Shown here: positions 45,109 through 54,744 of the stretch, in pieces | Position numbering within the stretch: position 1 is the stretch's first letter | Layout: each line of letters opens with the position of its first letter | Assembly (NCBI GenBank): GCA_900547135.1 | Contig: URFJ01000001.1 | Location: forward strand, 1 to 64,000 | DNA: 64,000 nt | Direction: 5' to 3' | Origin: an uncultured Eubacteriales bacterium | Lineage (GTDB): Bacteria; Bacillota; Clostridia; Christensenellales; CAG-138 | Translations under genes and position numbers: made by a program | Notes under the pieces: model-generated | Seen by the model: the letters and a program-made list of their open reading frames with translations, nothing else | Databases searched by the model: none | What the model was told of the DNA's origin: nothing

Positions 45109-46671
45109 TTAGCCGCCATGGAGCCTCTCTACAGGATTGGTTCTCAATATAAACACCCCGGGCATAAGCCCTCCCGCCTCTGTCCTCGACTGCCTGATAA
45201 GCTCGAGATGCGGATTTTCCGCAACCAGCCGCTTCATGAGCGTAAATTCCATAGTATAGAGAATGGCCACGCCGCCTGGACGGAGCCATTCGCCCAGCTT
45301 GGGAAGCAATCCCGCGTAAAGCCTTTCGTTGGACGAATGAGTTCCCACCCTGTTTCCAAAGGGCAAGTTTGATATCACCTCGTCGTATGGCTCAGAAGCA
45401 CGGAATTTAAGGCAATCCTTGCATACAAGCTCAATGCGGGCCTTTGCCGCCTCCGCGTTTTTTACAGCTACTTCCAGCGCCCTTGGCGTTATGTCTACCC
45501 CTGTCAGAGCCGAACACCCGGACAGCTTTTCACGCTCAATTAGCATGGTGCCGCTCCCGCAGAATGGATCCAGCACGCGCGCGTTTGTCCTTAGGCTTGA
45601 CGAAGCCAGCCGCAGTATCGCGGCGGCCGTGGCGGGATGCATTGACGCTGGAAGCGAACCCACCCGATAATCAAACCTACCGTCCTCTATCATATAAAGC
45701 TTTAAATAAAGTCCGCATATCTCTTTATAGCGCTCCACGCGCAGCTCGGCGTCATATGCCGACGGGGAATTCTTAAGCCCTCCCCCGTCAAGCGCGATAG
45801 CCAGCTCTTTGATGAAGTCCGCTCTTCCGGCGTCCATCCCCCTGACGTCTATCCTGTAGCCGTACGGCGCGCCGCCGCCGCACGACGAGCTAAGCAGCTT
45901 AAGCATGGCGCCTTTTGCCGCGGCGGCTACGTCCTTTGCGTTGAACGGCACGTTCTTGTTAATTGGAATAAGCATTTCGCTGAAGCACCTTGCTTCAAAC
46001 AATGGCGCGGGATCGGTTATAGATAGAAGCACGCCGTCGTTCCACGCCTTTTTAACGCTGAAACCCAGTTCGTCCAGCTCCTGAGCAAGCTGGGCCCCAA
46101 GGTTTCTGGCCGAGCGTAGCTCAACGTCAACCGGCGACGCAAAGCCGGTAAAGCTTCGCGAAGGCGGCGCCTCAATACGGCTCAACGCCAACCTCAGCGC
46201 CTCCTGCTCATCATTGAAGTGCTTCCTCTCGCCCTCGTCGGCGGGCGTCTCTATTTTATATCCGGTCAAAGCGCTTTTTGCTTCCTCCGTGCCAATAGCC
46301 CCAAGGGCAAGTATGATGCTTGGCCTAACCAGGCGCCGCTGTTCCCTGAAAAGCGCCGTTGCGAGCGGCGCGGCGTCCAACGGGTCCATTAAGGCTCCAG
46401 CCAGCCTGGCCGCGTTCTTCCTCAGCTTTGTGTTTTCGGACAAAAGCGCGTCCCTGATTGCGTTACGATCGCCAAGCCTTTGGTTAATTTCATCCCTGTA
46501 CTGCTTTTTCTTGGCGATGGAGCTTAAAAGCCCGCATGCAGCCGCGTTTCCCTCAAGTGTGAAAAGCCTCCATGCGGCCTCAAACGCCGCCTCAGGCATC
46601 CTGCGCATTCGTTCGGCCCCATTTGGAGCCTCGAGTTCCTTTTTTAACTGTTCCGCGGTTAGCTGTTTCAT
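45109..46671 (-). CDS. HEAT-like/THUMP-type SAM-dependent RNA methyltransferase
   Basis: 520-aa protein. Residues ~1-170 are helical and HEAT-repeat-like (RLVRPSIILALGAIGTEEAKSAL). The middle resembles a THUMP-type RNA-binding region, and residues ~320-510 form a Rossmann methyltransferase with the SAM motif ARVLDPFCGSGTMLIE, VDITPRALEVAVKNA and the catalytic SNLPFGNRVG motif, typical of guanine-N2 methyltransferases of the TrmN/RlmL group. The HEAT-like N-terminal extension is not part of the standard enzyme. GGGGAGAAGTGA directly precedes ATG. Substrate RNA unknown. Confidence 0.85.
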   Translation of the reverse strand: MKQLTAEQLKKELEAPNGAERMRRMPEAAFEAAWRLFTLEGNAAACGLLSSIAKKKQYRDEINQRLGDRNAIRDALLSENTKLRKNAARLAGALMDPLDAAPLATALFREQRRLVRPSIILALGAIGTEEAKSALTGYKIETPADEGERKHFNDEQEALRLALSRIEAPPSRSFTGFASPVDVELRSARNLGAQLAQELDELGFSVKKAWNDGVLLSITDPAPLFEARCFSEMLIPINKNVPFNAKDVAAAAKGAMLKLLSSSCGGGAPYGYRIDVRGMDAGRADFIKELAIALDGGGLKNSPSAYDAELRVERYKEICGLYLKLYMIEDGRFDYRVGSLPASMHPATAAAILRLASSSLRTNARVLDPFCGSGTMLIEREKLSGCSALTGVDITPRALEVAVKNAEAAKARIELVCKDCLKFRASEPYDEVISNLPFGNRVGTHSSNERLYAGLLPKLGEWLRPGGVAILYTMEFTLMKRLVAENPHLELIRQSRTEAGGLMPGVFILRTNPVERLHGG

Positions 46672-46824
46672 TCACTTCTCCCCTGCGCTGTCAGCGCAAA
46701 TCAGCCTGTAATCAAAATATACTTATCCTAAACCGTAGCACATACGAAGCTCCCCGTCAAGCCGCTTTACATACGCGCGTTTTGGCTGTATCATTGATTT
46801 TACAATAAACTGCCGGAGGATATC

Positions 46825-47286
46825 ATGTTTATAGCAAAATGGAAGATGGGGCTTGTGGATTTTGAAGGTGTGCGGGCCGTTCGCGAGGCTGTGTTCGTTA
46901 CCGAGCAGGGCGTGCCGTATGACGAGGAATTCGACAGCTTTGACGGCTTATCCTTCCATCTGTATATTACCACGGAGGAAGGCGCGCCTATAGCTGCGGC
47001 GCGGATCCATCCAGAAGGAAACAATACCGCAATAGGCCGCATCGCGGTAATAAAACAATTCAGGAATGACGGCTATGAGGAATTCGCGCTCCGCATGCTG
47101 CTCTTTAAGGCCCAGAACCTGGCGGGAGAGAGGATAACTACTCTTGCGCCGGAGTCCAGCAGGGAGCTGTATGAACGGTTTGGTTTTCGTGCGGACCGGA
47201 CCGCCGAGTTTTCGCGCCGCGCTGAGTATATACCAATGAGCGTAGGCAGGGGTGATATAACGTGGTTCAGTCAATGCCGGCACTGA
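46825..47286 (+). CDS. GNAT-family N-acetyltransferase (ElaA/YjcF-like)
   Basis: 153-aa acetyltransferase. It has VRAVREAVFVTEQGVPYDEE, a hallmark of the ElaA/YjcF subgroup, the strand AAARIHPEGNNTAIGRIAV, a pyrophosphate loop FRNDGYEEFALRML and the end ELYERFGFRADR. Acceptor unknown. GCCGGAGGATATC lies upstream of ATG. Single gene between minus-strand neighbours. Confidence 0.85.
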   Translation: MFIAKWKMGLVDFEGVRAVREAVFVTEQGVPYDEEFDSFDGLSFHLYITTEEGAPIAAARIHPEGNNTAIGRIAVIKQFRNDGYEEFALRMLLFKAQNLAGERITTLAPESSRELYERFGFRADRTAEFSRRAEYIPMSVGRGDITWFSQCRH

Positions 47287-47499
47287 GGACTTAACCGCCC
47301 GGTGGACGAAAGACGAATAAACCCTGATGCGGGTAAAACAGTCCGCACGTTGCATAAAACCTACGCGCTTTTAAACCAAAAGCCCGCTAATAAACCGGTA
47401 GCACGCTGATAAAGGCGGCCCAACGCTTATGATCTAAATACGAAAAGGGCGGCGGAGCCTTTTTTCTGCACCGCCCCCTCAATCCTCTTTTAAAGACCC

Positions 47500-47871
47500 T
47501 TATCCCACAACGTCAAATTCAATCTCCGGAAGCCGCCTTTGCAGACGCGCTACAATGGTCTCTCCCGATTCATGAGGAGCGCCCATGATGATCAGCTCCA
47601 CCCCGTTTTCGTTGGCGTAATCCACAAGCGCGTCCTCCACATCATCGGTGCGGAGCATGGTAAGATCGCCTCCGGCCAGCTGGGCGGCAGTAAAAAGGTA
47701 TTCTATGGCGTCTGATTCGTCCTCGCTGTTTAAAAAACGCCTTCCCGTCTGCACACAATGCACCACATGCAGCTTGGAACCCTCGTTCTTGCGCGCAACG
47801 CCCCTGCTAATTAGCCGGTCGCATGCCCGCTGGCCTGTAACACAGACCATTATATCACGTGTTTTTTTCAT
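47500..47871 (-). CDS. Universal stress protein-like (Usp domain) protein
   Basis: 123-aa single Usp-fold protein: DIMVCVTGQRACDRLISRGV, SKLHVVHCVQTG and a C-terminal ELIIMGAPHES with the ATP-binding-loop-like G-x2-x-G region partly altered. It resembles the Usp domain of KdpD sensor kinases. It starts within the last 17 bp of the upstream LOG gene, so the two are translationally coupled. The role is not known. Confidence 0.75.
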   Translation of the reverse strand: MKKTRDIMVCVTGQRACDRLISRGVARKNEGSKLHVVHCVQTGRRFLNSEDESDAIEYLFTAAQLAGGDLTMLRTDDVEDALVDYANENGVELIIMGAPHESGETIVARLQRRLPEIEFDVVG

Positions 47872-48454
47872 TGCTTCTCAGTGCTTCCTCTAATTTATCA
47901 GGCATTTCCACCGAAACGTATTGCCGCGCCAGTTCAACCGCCTCCAGCGGGGTACTGGCCACTGAAAACAGCCTGAGATACCGCCTATTGGTAAACCCGC
48001 CGGAAACGCAGGCGTCAAGCTGGGCCAGCAGCGGCCCGAAAAAGCCGTTTACATTTAATATTATGACAGGAGCGTCAATATAGCCCAGCTGTTTAAGCGT
48101 CAATACCTCCAACAGCTCCTCAATGGTGCCGAATCCTCCAGGCAGCGCGATGTAGCCATATGACAGCTTCTCCATCGTCGCCTTGCGCTCGTGCATATCC
48201 CTTACCACGATTAGCTCTGAACATAGCTCGGACGCTATCCCCGGCCTGTTTAGCCTCTCAGGTATTACGCCTATTATCCGGCCTCCTCCAGCATACGCGC
48301 CCTCGGCGGCGGCGCCCATAAGACCCACGGCGCCGCCGCCAAATACCAAGCCCCATCCATTTTCAGCGAGTAGTGCGCCCACCTCGCAGGCGGCCTCCTT
48401 ATAGCTCTGGGAGATATTTCCGCTCGATGCGCCAAATACGCATATATTGCCCAT
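47855..48454 (-). CDS. LOG-family protein (cytokinin riboside 5'-monophosphate phosphoribohydrolase type)
   Basis: 199-aa Rossmann-fold protein of the TIGR00730 family. The N-terminus ICVFGASSGNISQSYKEAA and the catalytic PGGFGTIEELLEVLTLKQLG motif are complete. Family members split nucleoside 5'-monophosphates to base and ribose 5-phosphate; the bacterial role is mostly unknown. ATG at 48454 has AAGGGGGGCGCTC upstream; the longer open frame to 48535 lacks a site. Confidence 0.9.
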   Translation of the reverse strand: MGNICVFGASSGNISQSYKEAACEVGALLAENGWGLVFGGGAVGLMGAAAEGAYAGGGRIIGVIPERLNRPGIASELCSELIVVRDMHERKATMEKLSYGYIALPGGFGTIEELLEVLTLKQLGYIDAPVIILNVNGFFGPLLAQLDACVSGGFTNRRYLRLFSVASTPLEAVELARQYVSVEMPDKLEEALRSNEKNT

Positions 48455-48605
48455 ATGAGCGCCCCCCTTATCCTTTTTTACATTAACCATTATAACATCA
48501 TACGCCCAACGTTTTGAATAGACTAATTGTGACATTTGTTGAAACTTAGCGCGGATGAGGGGGGTCGGGTTATGAAAATACCGCTGTGCTCAGGGATTAT
48601 TCATT

Positions 48606-48818
48606 TCATGCATACAAGTTTGGATCGGCGGCCCCCGCCTGCCGGCCGCTGGTTATGGATTGACAGTATTGGCGTTCCTGTAACTTAATTACGCATGTGT
48701 TTTTAATAAATCCGCAGTTTTCCAGCCGTGCCCACCGCCCGCGTTCCACTATATCCCCCTTTCTGGCCAGGCTGTCAAATATGTCCATGGACGCCGCTGC
48801 CGCTTTAATCCGGTACAT
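48606..48818 (-). CDS. Small hypothetical ORF after the spoIIE-like gene
   Basis: 70-codon open frame starting nine bases after the spoIIE-like stop codon, with a weak GATGAGCGGAA upstream. The product (MYRIKAAAASMDIFDSLARK...) has no recognised domain. It occupies the spot where many Firmicutes carry another sporulation or tilS gene, but shows no P-loop. It may be a remnant. Confidence 0.3.
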   Translation of the reverse strand: MYRIKAAAASMDIFDSLARKGDIVERGRWARLENCGFIKNTCVIKLQERQYCQSITSGRQAGAADPNLYA

Positions 48819-48827
48819 TTCCGCTCA

Positions 48828-50579
48828 TCAGCTTACCCTTGCAACCATTACGCTCATATCGTCGTCCTCTCCACACACCCTTGCCGCAGAGAGTACCGCC
48901 TCGGCGGCGTCCGTAGCCGTATTCGCTGAACAGACCCTTTCGGCAAGCGTGGCTATCAGCCCCGAGCCAAGGGCGTCCGCCGTTCCATCGCTCATAAGCA
49001 CAATCGTGTCGCCGCGTTTCAGGTTTACCGAATGCACGGCAGGCGAAGCCTGCTCAAGTATTCCCGCCGGCAGCGCTTCTGAATAGAGGGTATGCACCTT
49101 GCCCGACCGTATCACGTAGCTGGGCGGCGCTCCGAACTTAACGAATTTAGCTCCCGCGCTCAATCTGTCAAACACCAGTGCGTCAAGGGTTGCGTACATT
49201 TCCTCGCCTGAGTTGTAAGCCATTAAGATCCGGTTGAGGCACTCCAGCGCCTCGTCAAGTTCGAATCCCACCGACAGCAGGCGCGTAAGCAGCTCCGTCG
49301 CGGCGCTGCTTTCCGAGCGTGCCTGCGCGCCTGTGCCCATCCCGTCGCTGATCATCATGAGAATCGAACTGTCAAGCTCCTTTACAGCCATGCTGTCGCC
49401 CGTTTCCTCACTCCCATATTTTGCGCAGCCCGCGGCGCCGATCTGTACTTCAAAATTGCAGTAACGGCGCCGCTCGCCTTCCGCCATGCGCCTCAATACA
49501 GCCGATACCGAAGCGAGCTGCCTGCGCGCGAAGCCGATCGCCTCTTTGTCTGGCGAAACGGCCTCCTTCTCCTCATACAGTCTTGTAAGCTCCTCTATCA
49601 CCTCCGCAGTCATGTAAAGACGGTTCCGCATGTCCTCAAGCGTCTTTTGGGCCTTTCTTCCGGTCCTGTCCTCGCCGCGCATGCGTATAAAATTGAGCCA
49701 CCTATGTGGCACTGCCAAAAACATTACGGCCGCGATGGCCGTTTCAAAGACGCCGATAGCGCCTTCAGAACCCAGATATGCCGCCGCGCTGAAGGCCGAG
49801 ATGACAAACCCGCCCGCCACAGCCATGCGGTTGAAGCCATTTAGCGCTCCCCCGCACAGCGTACACAGCGCAAGCGTGCCCATAAACGCCAGGCCTTCGC
49901 CGGCTATCGCCCTTCCCGCGCCCAGCGCTACAGCCGCAACCACCGCCGCTATGCCGTTGCCCCGGGCCGCGCATAGCGCAGCAAACGCCGCGAACACCAC
50001 GCCGAACCGAACGCCGCCCGCAGCGGCGTCGTTAAATGAAGCGGCAAGCATCATAAGCAGGGCGCATACCGCCGCCTTTTGAAGCGAGCCTATGGAATAG
50101 CGCTTAAGCGCACGGAACACGGCCCTGTCGGCCTGGGCCAGCACCGCGGCGGAAGCCGCGGTCAGCGCTATATCAAGCGTGGCAGTGAATGCGGCCGCAG
50201 TGCTTGTAAAGCTGAAAATGGGCATCATAAACAGCTTTGCCACGCAGATAAGCATAAGCTTGTCCGTTCGGGTAAGACTTTTTTTGAGTGCTTTTAAGGC
50301 TATGCCCAGCAGCGGATACAGCGCCATGGCACACGCGGCGGACCAATGCGCCGTAATAACCGAACCAGTCAAAGCACCGGCAAGCGCGGCCGGAAAGCGC
50401 CCCGTTCTTTTAGAAAACCATGCCGCCGCTACCGCCGCCGCGCCAAAGGGCGCCAGTCCGCTTTCGCCCGCGCAGGCTAAGAGCATTGAAACCAGAAAAT
50501 AAACCGAGCACTCAATGTAGGTGCTGCTGCATATATATGGCACGAGCTTTTCTTTTAGCCTTGCAACGGTTTCAGCCAT
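48828..50579 (-). CDS. spoIIE: SpoIIE-like serine phosphatase (sporulation)
   Basis: 583-aa protein with an N-terminal membrane part of about ten hydrophobic, alanine-rich segments (residues ~20-300) and a C-terminal PP2C phosphatase with MISDGMGTGAQARSES, the metal-binding RGDTIVLMSDGTADALG and the closing GEDDDMSVMVARV. This is the order of SpoIIE, which dephosphorylates SpoIIAA to activate sigma-F in the forespore. It is ~240 residues shorter than the B. subtilis protein, mainly in the central region, as in other Clostridia. Start at 50579; no sporulation partner is adjacent. Confidence 0.9.
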   Translation of the reverse strand: MAETVARLKEKLVPYICSSTYIECSVYFLVSMLLACAGESGLAPFGAAAVAAAWFSKRTGRFPAALAGALTGSVITAHWSAACAMALYPLLGIALKALKKSLTRTDKLMLICVAKLFMMPIFSFTSTAAAFTATLDIALTAASAAVLAQADRAVFRALKRYSIGSLQKAAVCALLMMLAASFNDAAAGGVRFGVVFAAFAALCAARGNGIAAVVAAVALGAGRAIAGEGLAFMGTLALCTLCGGALNGFNRMAVAGGFVISAFSAAAYLGSEGAIGVFETAIAAVMFLAVPHRWLNFIRMRGEDRTGRKAQKTLEDMRNRLYMTAEVIEELTRLYEEKEAVSPDKEAIGFARRQLASVSAVLRRMAEGERRRYCNFEVQIGAAGCAKYGSEETGDSMAVKELDSSILMMISDGMGTGAQARSESSAATELLTRLLSVGFELDEALECLNRILMAYNSGEEMYATLDALVFDRLSAGAKFVKFGAPPSYVIRSGKVHTLYSEALPAGILEQASPAVHSVNLKRGDTIVLMSDGTADALGSGLIATLAERVCSANTATDAAEAVLSAARVCGEDDDMSVMVARVS

Positions 50580-50802
50580 AAAATCGCCTCTTCATCAGTA
50601 TGTATATACATATGTTACAGCCATGGGTATGCGCAGGATGTCGTGATTGCGCCGGGCCTGCTGTCGATGTTTGGGAAACGGCGTATTTCGTGCGACACGA
50701 TCCGCTCAGGGTCATGAGGGATAATCGGGGGTTATGCTGGATTTGCGGGTATGGGGAAGGGAATACGTGCTTATGTAGTATTTATTAAAAATTTTGGTAT
50801 TG

Positions 50803-50830
50803 TTGACTTATATTCACCTCATGCTATAAT
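50803..50830 (+). promoter_or_regulatory. Promoter upstream of the subtilisin-like lipoprotein gene
   Basis: TTGACT (50803-50808), 16-bp spacer, TATAAT (50825-50830). About 80 nt of leader follow, including a perfect but apparently unused TAGGAGGTGA at 50861-50870 followed by no start codon in reach. The rest of 50580-50800 is empty. Confidence 0.65.
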
Positions 50831-50908
50831 AGTATTGTATGCTGATTAACAATTCTTATATAGGAGGTGAATCTAAATAGTAGTTCCCAGAATAATATAA
50901 TCTAAAGG

Positions 50909-51817
50909 ATGGGTAATAAGGTGCGTTTAAAAAGAATAGTACTGATCTTGTTTATTTTGCTCTTTATTGTTACTTCATGCCAAAAGCCTCCAGAAAGCAA
51001 TCATAGGCTTCAGTGGTGGCTTACAGACATTGGCTGGGATGAAGGGGATAGGGTTGCTTCAATAGACGGAGCTGGCGTGACCATTGCCGTTATAGATTCC
51101 GGTATTGACGCTACACATCCGGATCTTCAGGGGAGAATAATTGAGGAACACCGTGTTGACGGTGTTGGATACGCCGTTAATTATGAGCACGGTACCGCTG
51201 CCGCCGGCATAATCTGTGCTAAGCCCAGCAATAAGGAAGGCGTACTTGGAGTAGCAACGGGAGCAAAAATTATTTCCATAGACATAAGCGACGAACCAAC
51301 CACTGATGTGAAAAAGCTTATTGAGGGGATAGAGTACGCCGTCTCAAAGGACGTAGACATAATTAACATCAGCGAGGGTATCGCTGAGGATAACCCTGAG
51401 CTTAAAGCCGCAATAGACAGGGCGTATGAAGAGGGTATAATAATAGTAGCGGCATCGGGTAACGATATAAGCGGCGAAATTTTATATCCGGCCAAATATG
51501 AACATGTGCTGTCCGTTAATTCTTATACACCAGACGGACTACGGCCTTTTGGCGAGGATTTTAAGTCCATTTACCTGCCTGGGGGCGACATTGTGACCAC
51601 GCATTCGTCAGTATACGTTCCCCGAAAATATATAAGCTATACGGGCACCTCCGTTGCCGCCGCCATCCTGACAGGCGTGATAGCGTTGGTGCTTCAGCAG
51701 GCTCCAAACGTCACAAACCAGGATGTTTATGGATATTTCACGGATTACTCAAGCGAATTTAAAGTCAATACCATACTATCCGACTTTAGAGAAATCAACA
51801 ATACTAAATTAAGGTAA
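50909..51817 (+). CDS. Subtilisin-like (S8) serine peptidase lipoprotein
   Basis: 302-aa extracellular protease anchored by lipid: hydrophobic signal then IVTSCQKPPE, acylated Cys24. The catalytic triad is clear: Asp63 in IAVIDSGIDATHPDL, His94 in NYEHGTAAAG and Ser248 in YTGTSVAAAI, with oxyanion Asn185 in AASGND. No propeptide domain is visible between the Cys and the protease core. ATG 50909 has no good ribosome site; a GTG at 50921 with AAGGA 11 bases before it is also possible. It is followed 19 bp later by a secreted protein gene, so the pair probably works outside the cell together. Confidence 0.9.
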   Translation: MGNKVRLKRIVLILFILLFIVTSCQKPPESNHRLQWWLTDIGWDEGDRVASIDGAGVTIAVIDSGIDATHPDLQGRIIEEHRVDGVGYAVNYEHGTAAAGIICAKPSNKEGVLGVATGAKIISIDISDEPTTDVKKLIEGIEYAVSKDVDIINISEGIAEDNPELKAAIDRAYEEGIIIVAASGNDISGEILYPAKYEHVLSVNSYTPDGLRPFGEDFKSIYLPGGDIVTTHSSVYVPRKYISYTGTSVAAAILTGVIALVLQQAPNVTNQDVYGYFTDYSSEFKVNTILSDFREINNTKLR

Positions 51818-51836
51818 TTTCTAGGAAGGAGATTAT

Positions 51837-53125
51837 ATGAAGAAATTCTTATCAGTTTTATTGACAGCGGTTCTTATGTTTACAATGGTTTCAGTAGCGC
51901 ATCCGGCAGCGGGAGACGGGACCGCCGACATACAAAGGCCAGACCAGCTATGCTTTGTTAATTCGGATGCAGGGGAAGAAAAGCTGTACGTCAGCATTTC
52001 CGATTTTAACTCGGCGTCAAAGCTAACCTCCTATCAGTCATACGATCTGATCTACGCATACTATGATACGCTGAATACCGTTGACAGCTCAAAGCTAATC
52101 CAGCTGATGGATAACGGGAGCGTGATATGCGTCAGGGGCAATATGCGTGCCTCGGATCTATATGACAGCCTTGGCATCCCCTTTGATGGCGGCGAAACGC
52201 TTGTAAGCGACGTTACGGTATCCGGCATGTTCCTCTATAACCAGAGCGGCAATTATTATTACGGGCTCATATGCGATATAGAGCTGGCCGAAGGGTTTGA
52301 CGGAGAGGCGGCCGACATGCAGGACGCGGAGCAGGAACCCGTTCCGACCTTAACAACCATGAGCCTTGAGGAGGGCGAAGCGCCATACGCCCCAACCGAT
52401 GGGGAAGGAACCTTTGAATACCTGGACGCGGGGGATTTCTATATAGCGCTTACAGGGTTTCGCTTGGGCTGCCTTGAGCAGGGAGAGAATGCTGGGGATG
52501 CTGATACCGTATATTTTCAGCTGCCTGAAAAAAGTTCAACGGGCGGCCATTCCACGTATATGTAACCGGAAGGCGCAACGGGCAACTGATGGGCTCCATA
52601 TCCATTACCCAGTACCGCTATGACATATGCGTATACAGGGAAGGCGGAGTCAACAAGGTGATTACCGATGTCGTTTCCCAGGTTACGGTTTCATCCGCGT
52701 CATCGGTGCATCTGCTGGATTATAAGGTCAATATGAACGCAAACGTATTCAATATGAGCGTAATCGGCCAGAGCTACCTTAATTCACAGTCAACAGCTAG
52801 TTACACCCTGTCCGGAGGGATAGGATTCAGCGGAAACACATTGACCGGCAGCCTTGGAGGAGAAACCTCCAATACTTTTTCAACTAACAACCAGAACATC
52901 ACTAATCACTTTTTAAAGCAGAAGATCAAGGAATGTTGGTGCGACCCCACTAAGAACTGGAAGGGCGCCTCTTGGGAGCTCGAACCCGCTATACGTATCA
53001 GAAACAACAATGCCAGCTCATGGAAAAACCAGGCTTACACCTACGTTACTAAGGCAAGGTGGCAAAAGAACCTGCTCGTTGGATATTACATTCCAAATGC
53101 CATTCGGGTTGGGGGTTCATGGTAA
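51837..53125 (+). pseudogene. Secreted protein, partner of the S8 peptidase, disrupted by a TA insertion
   Basis: The first frame (51837-52565) starts with a signal peptide (MKKFLSVLLTAVLMFTMVSV) and runs to GGHSTYM then TAA. The second frame, ending at 53125, joins it smoothly if the sequence CGTATATGTAAC lost one TA: GGHSTY-VTGRRNGQLMGSISI. Combined length ~429 aa. The second part has Ser/Thr-rich strands (NSQSTASYTLSGGIGFSG), a CWC pair and an aromatic C-terminus. No family recognised. AAGGAGATTAT precedes ATG. Either a dinucleotide slippage event or a sequence error; a separate second gene starting at 52589 is less likely since no ribosome site precedes it. Confidence 0.7.
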
Positions 53126-53440
53126 CCGCCGCCCAAGTTGAGTGAGCCGGTTATATTACCAGTGCGCATGAGATGCACAGGGCCGCTGCACTATTGCCCA
53201 ATACAATATGGGGCGCACTTAGTCAAAGCATCAATGCGGCGCGCATGAAAGGCCGCCCATTAAGCCCTTTTGTAAAGCGCCGCCCTTATCCTAAACCTTG
53301 CGTGCCCCACGCGGCACAGCCGAGGCTTAAAGGGAACAGGCCCGAACAGGCTCCCTTATTTAAAAAAGCGGAGAGCGCCCTCTTTGCTTTTAGCGAACGC
53401 CCCCGCATAAGGGAGGTAAACCACATGAAGCCCGATTTTC

Positions 53441-53483
53441 GCGGTCCGCTAAGCTGTAAGTTACGCAGCTGAACGGACCGCCT
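53441..53483 (+). repeat. Stem-loop in the gap after the S8 cassette
   Basis: GCGGTCCG and CGGACCGC are perfect inverted arms, with inner AGCTG/CAGCT pairing. The gap 53126-53556 (431 bp) otherwise has no intact gene that I can support. Confidence 0.5.
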
Positions 53484-53556
53484 GACAGGACAGGCCGCGT
53501 CCGGCCTTGCCTTCAGATTTGAGAACCCAATAGACCTTAAGCGCATCCGCGTGTTG

Positions 53557-54615
53557 TTATTGAAATATAGAGGCCGCCAGTCCGTCAAACAGCATATCAA
53601 CCCCGTCAAAGTCCATTGCGTCGATATAATACTGCTCAAGCTCATTATGAAGCTGTTTGGCGCTGCGCAATGACTCGGTCATTCTGTCTATCATCGAGTC
53701 AAACAGTTCCTTTCCAATTTCCGCCTGGCCCGCGTCCAAAAGTTTTGCGTATGGATCAAGCGCCGCGTCCAGGTCGGCGCTGATGTCGTCGCCGTGACAG
53801 CCGTTATCAGTGGTTATAAAAAGGCTTCCGTCAACTATAAGGTGGTCCGCCCTGCCCGCGTCCAGCGCGCAACGGCATCGCTCTACGTTCATCCCATACG
53901 ACCTCGCGGTTTCAGCAAGCGAAAACAGGCATTTGGACGCGTCAATACCCCAGGGCGTATGAATCTTCCATACCGTATCCGCGTTTACGCCCGATATAAA
54001 CTTTACGTGGCCCTTTGGGGTAAATGCCGACAGGTAAAAATCCCTTACCTTTCCGGCCGGCGGCCCAAAGCCGCCCCTTTCGGCAAGCCTCTGCGTAAGG
54101 TCGGCCTGCAGGCGGAGCACTCCTCTTTCGTCCATGCTGTAAGCGCCCGCGGAGACCGCGCGCATCCTTTCGGCGGCGGCGGCATAACAGTAGGCCCTGT
54201 CAAACATACGCTTTATCTCTTTTAAAAGCATATTAATCTCGTTCCTGTGCGCCGCCAGTTCACCGCTGTCGAGATATTCGCCAAGGTTTACTATTTCATC
54301 CGTGGCACAGGGAACCTTTGGGTCAACCGTGTGGGGCGCCGTTCCGTCCATCATGGCGATTCGAAGACGGGGCAAGCATACCCCATCGAGGCTGTCGGGA
54401 TCGCTTGAACAGTGAAAGTACTCCACAGGCTGGCCAAGCTCCTCGGCAAAGCTTCCGATTCTGCGCATAAGGCTGCTCTTTCCAACGCCCGGCCCGCCTT
54501 TAATGATGTAGATCCTGTTCGCTTCATAAACGCTGATAATATCCGAAAAAAAGCCTACAAATCCATTGGCCGTGTTGCCGCCGGGAAACAGGTGGCGCGC
54601 CGTCCTCTTATACAT
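53557..54615 (-). CDS. P-loop ATPase of the PRK06851 type
   Basis: 352-aa protein with a Walker A motif early (YIIKGGPGVGKSSLMRR, residues ~37-50), a HCSSDPDSLDGV segment, and a second half containing SGVNADTVWKI and HLIVDGSLFITTDNG. The order resembles a conserved Clostridia/Bacilli ATPase family (PRK06851) of unknown function, often near sporulation genes. No Walker B of standard form was pinned down. It starts upstream of the dpaA gene, which is divergent. Confidence 0.8.
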   Translation of the reverse strand: MYKRTARHLFPGGNTANGFVGFFSDIISVYEANRIYIIKGGPGVGKSSLMRRIGSFAEELGQPVEYFHCSSDPDSLDGVCLPRLRIAMMDGTAPHTVDPKVPCATDEIVNLGEYLDSGELAAHRNEINMLLKEIKRMFDRAYCYAAAAERMRAVSAGAYSMDERGVLRLQADLTQRLAERGGFGPPAGKVRDFYLSAFTPKGHVKFISGVNADTVWKIHTPWGIDASKCLFSLAETARSYGMNVERCRCALDAGRADHLIVDGSLFITTDNGCHGDDISADLDAALDPYAKLLDAGQAEIGKELFDSMIDRMTESLRSAKQLHNELEQYYIDAMDFDGVDMLFDGLAASIFQ

Positions 54616-54744
54616 GCTTAATATTGCTCCTTACTTGAGTTCTCTTCCCCAGTATATGATTTGCGTCTAAAAATTGCTACATACCTCATAGTGGCAAATC
54701 GCACATGGCGCATCATATACTTGTAGGGGTAATACCCGATTATT

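Noticed and set aside
47447..47477. Shared terminator between the GNAT and Usp-like genes
   Set aside because: GGGCGG/CCGCCC arms are short and the T run lies in the loop rather than after the stem.
9008..53125. Explaining all frameshifts as sequencing error
   Set aside because: Lesions are clustered in a few accessory genes, some with several lesions (lysR), whereas the many long housekeeping genes are intact; single-lesion cases still need read checks.
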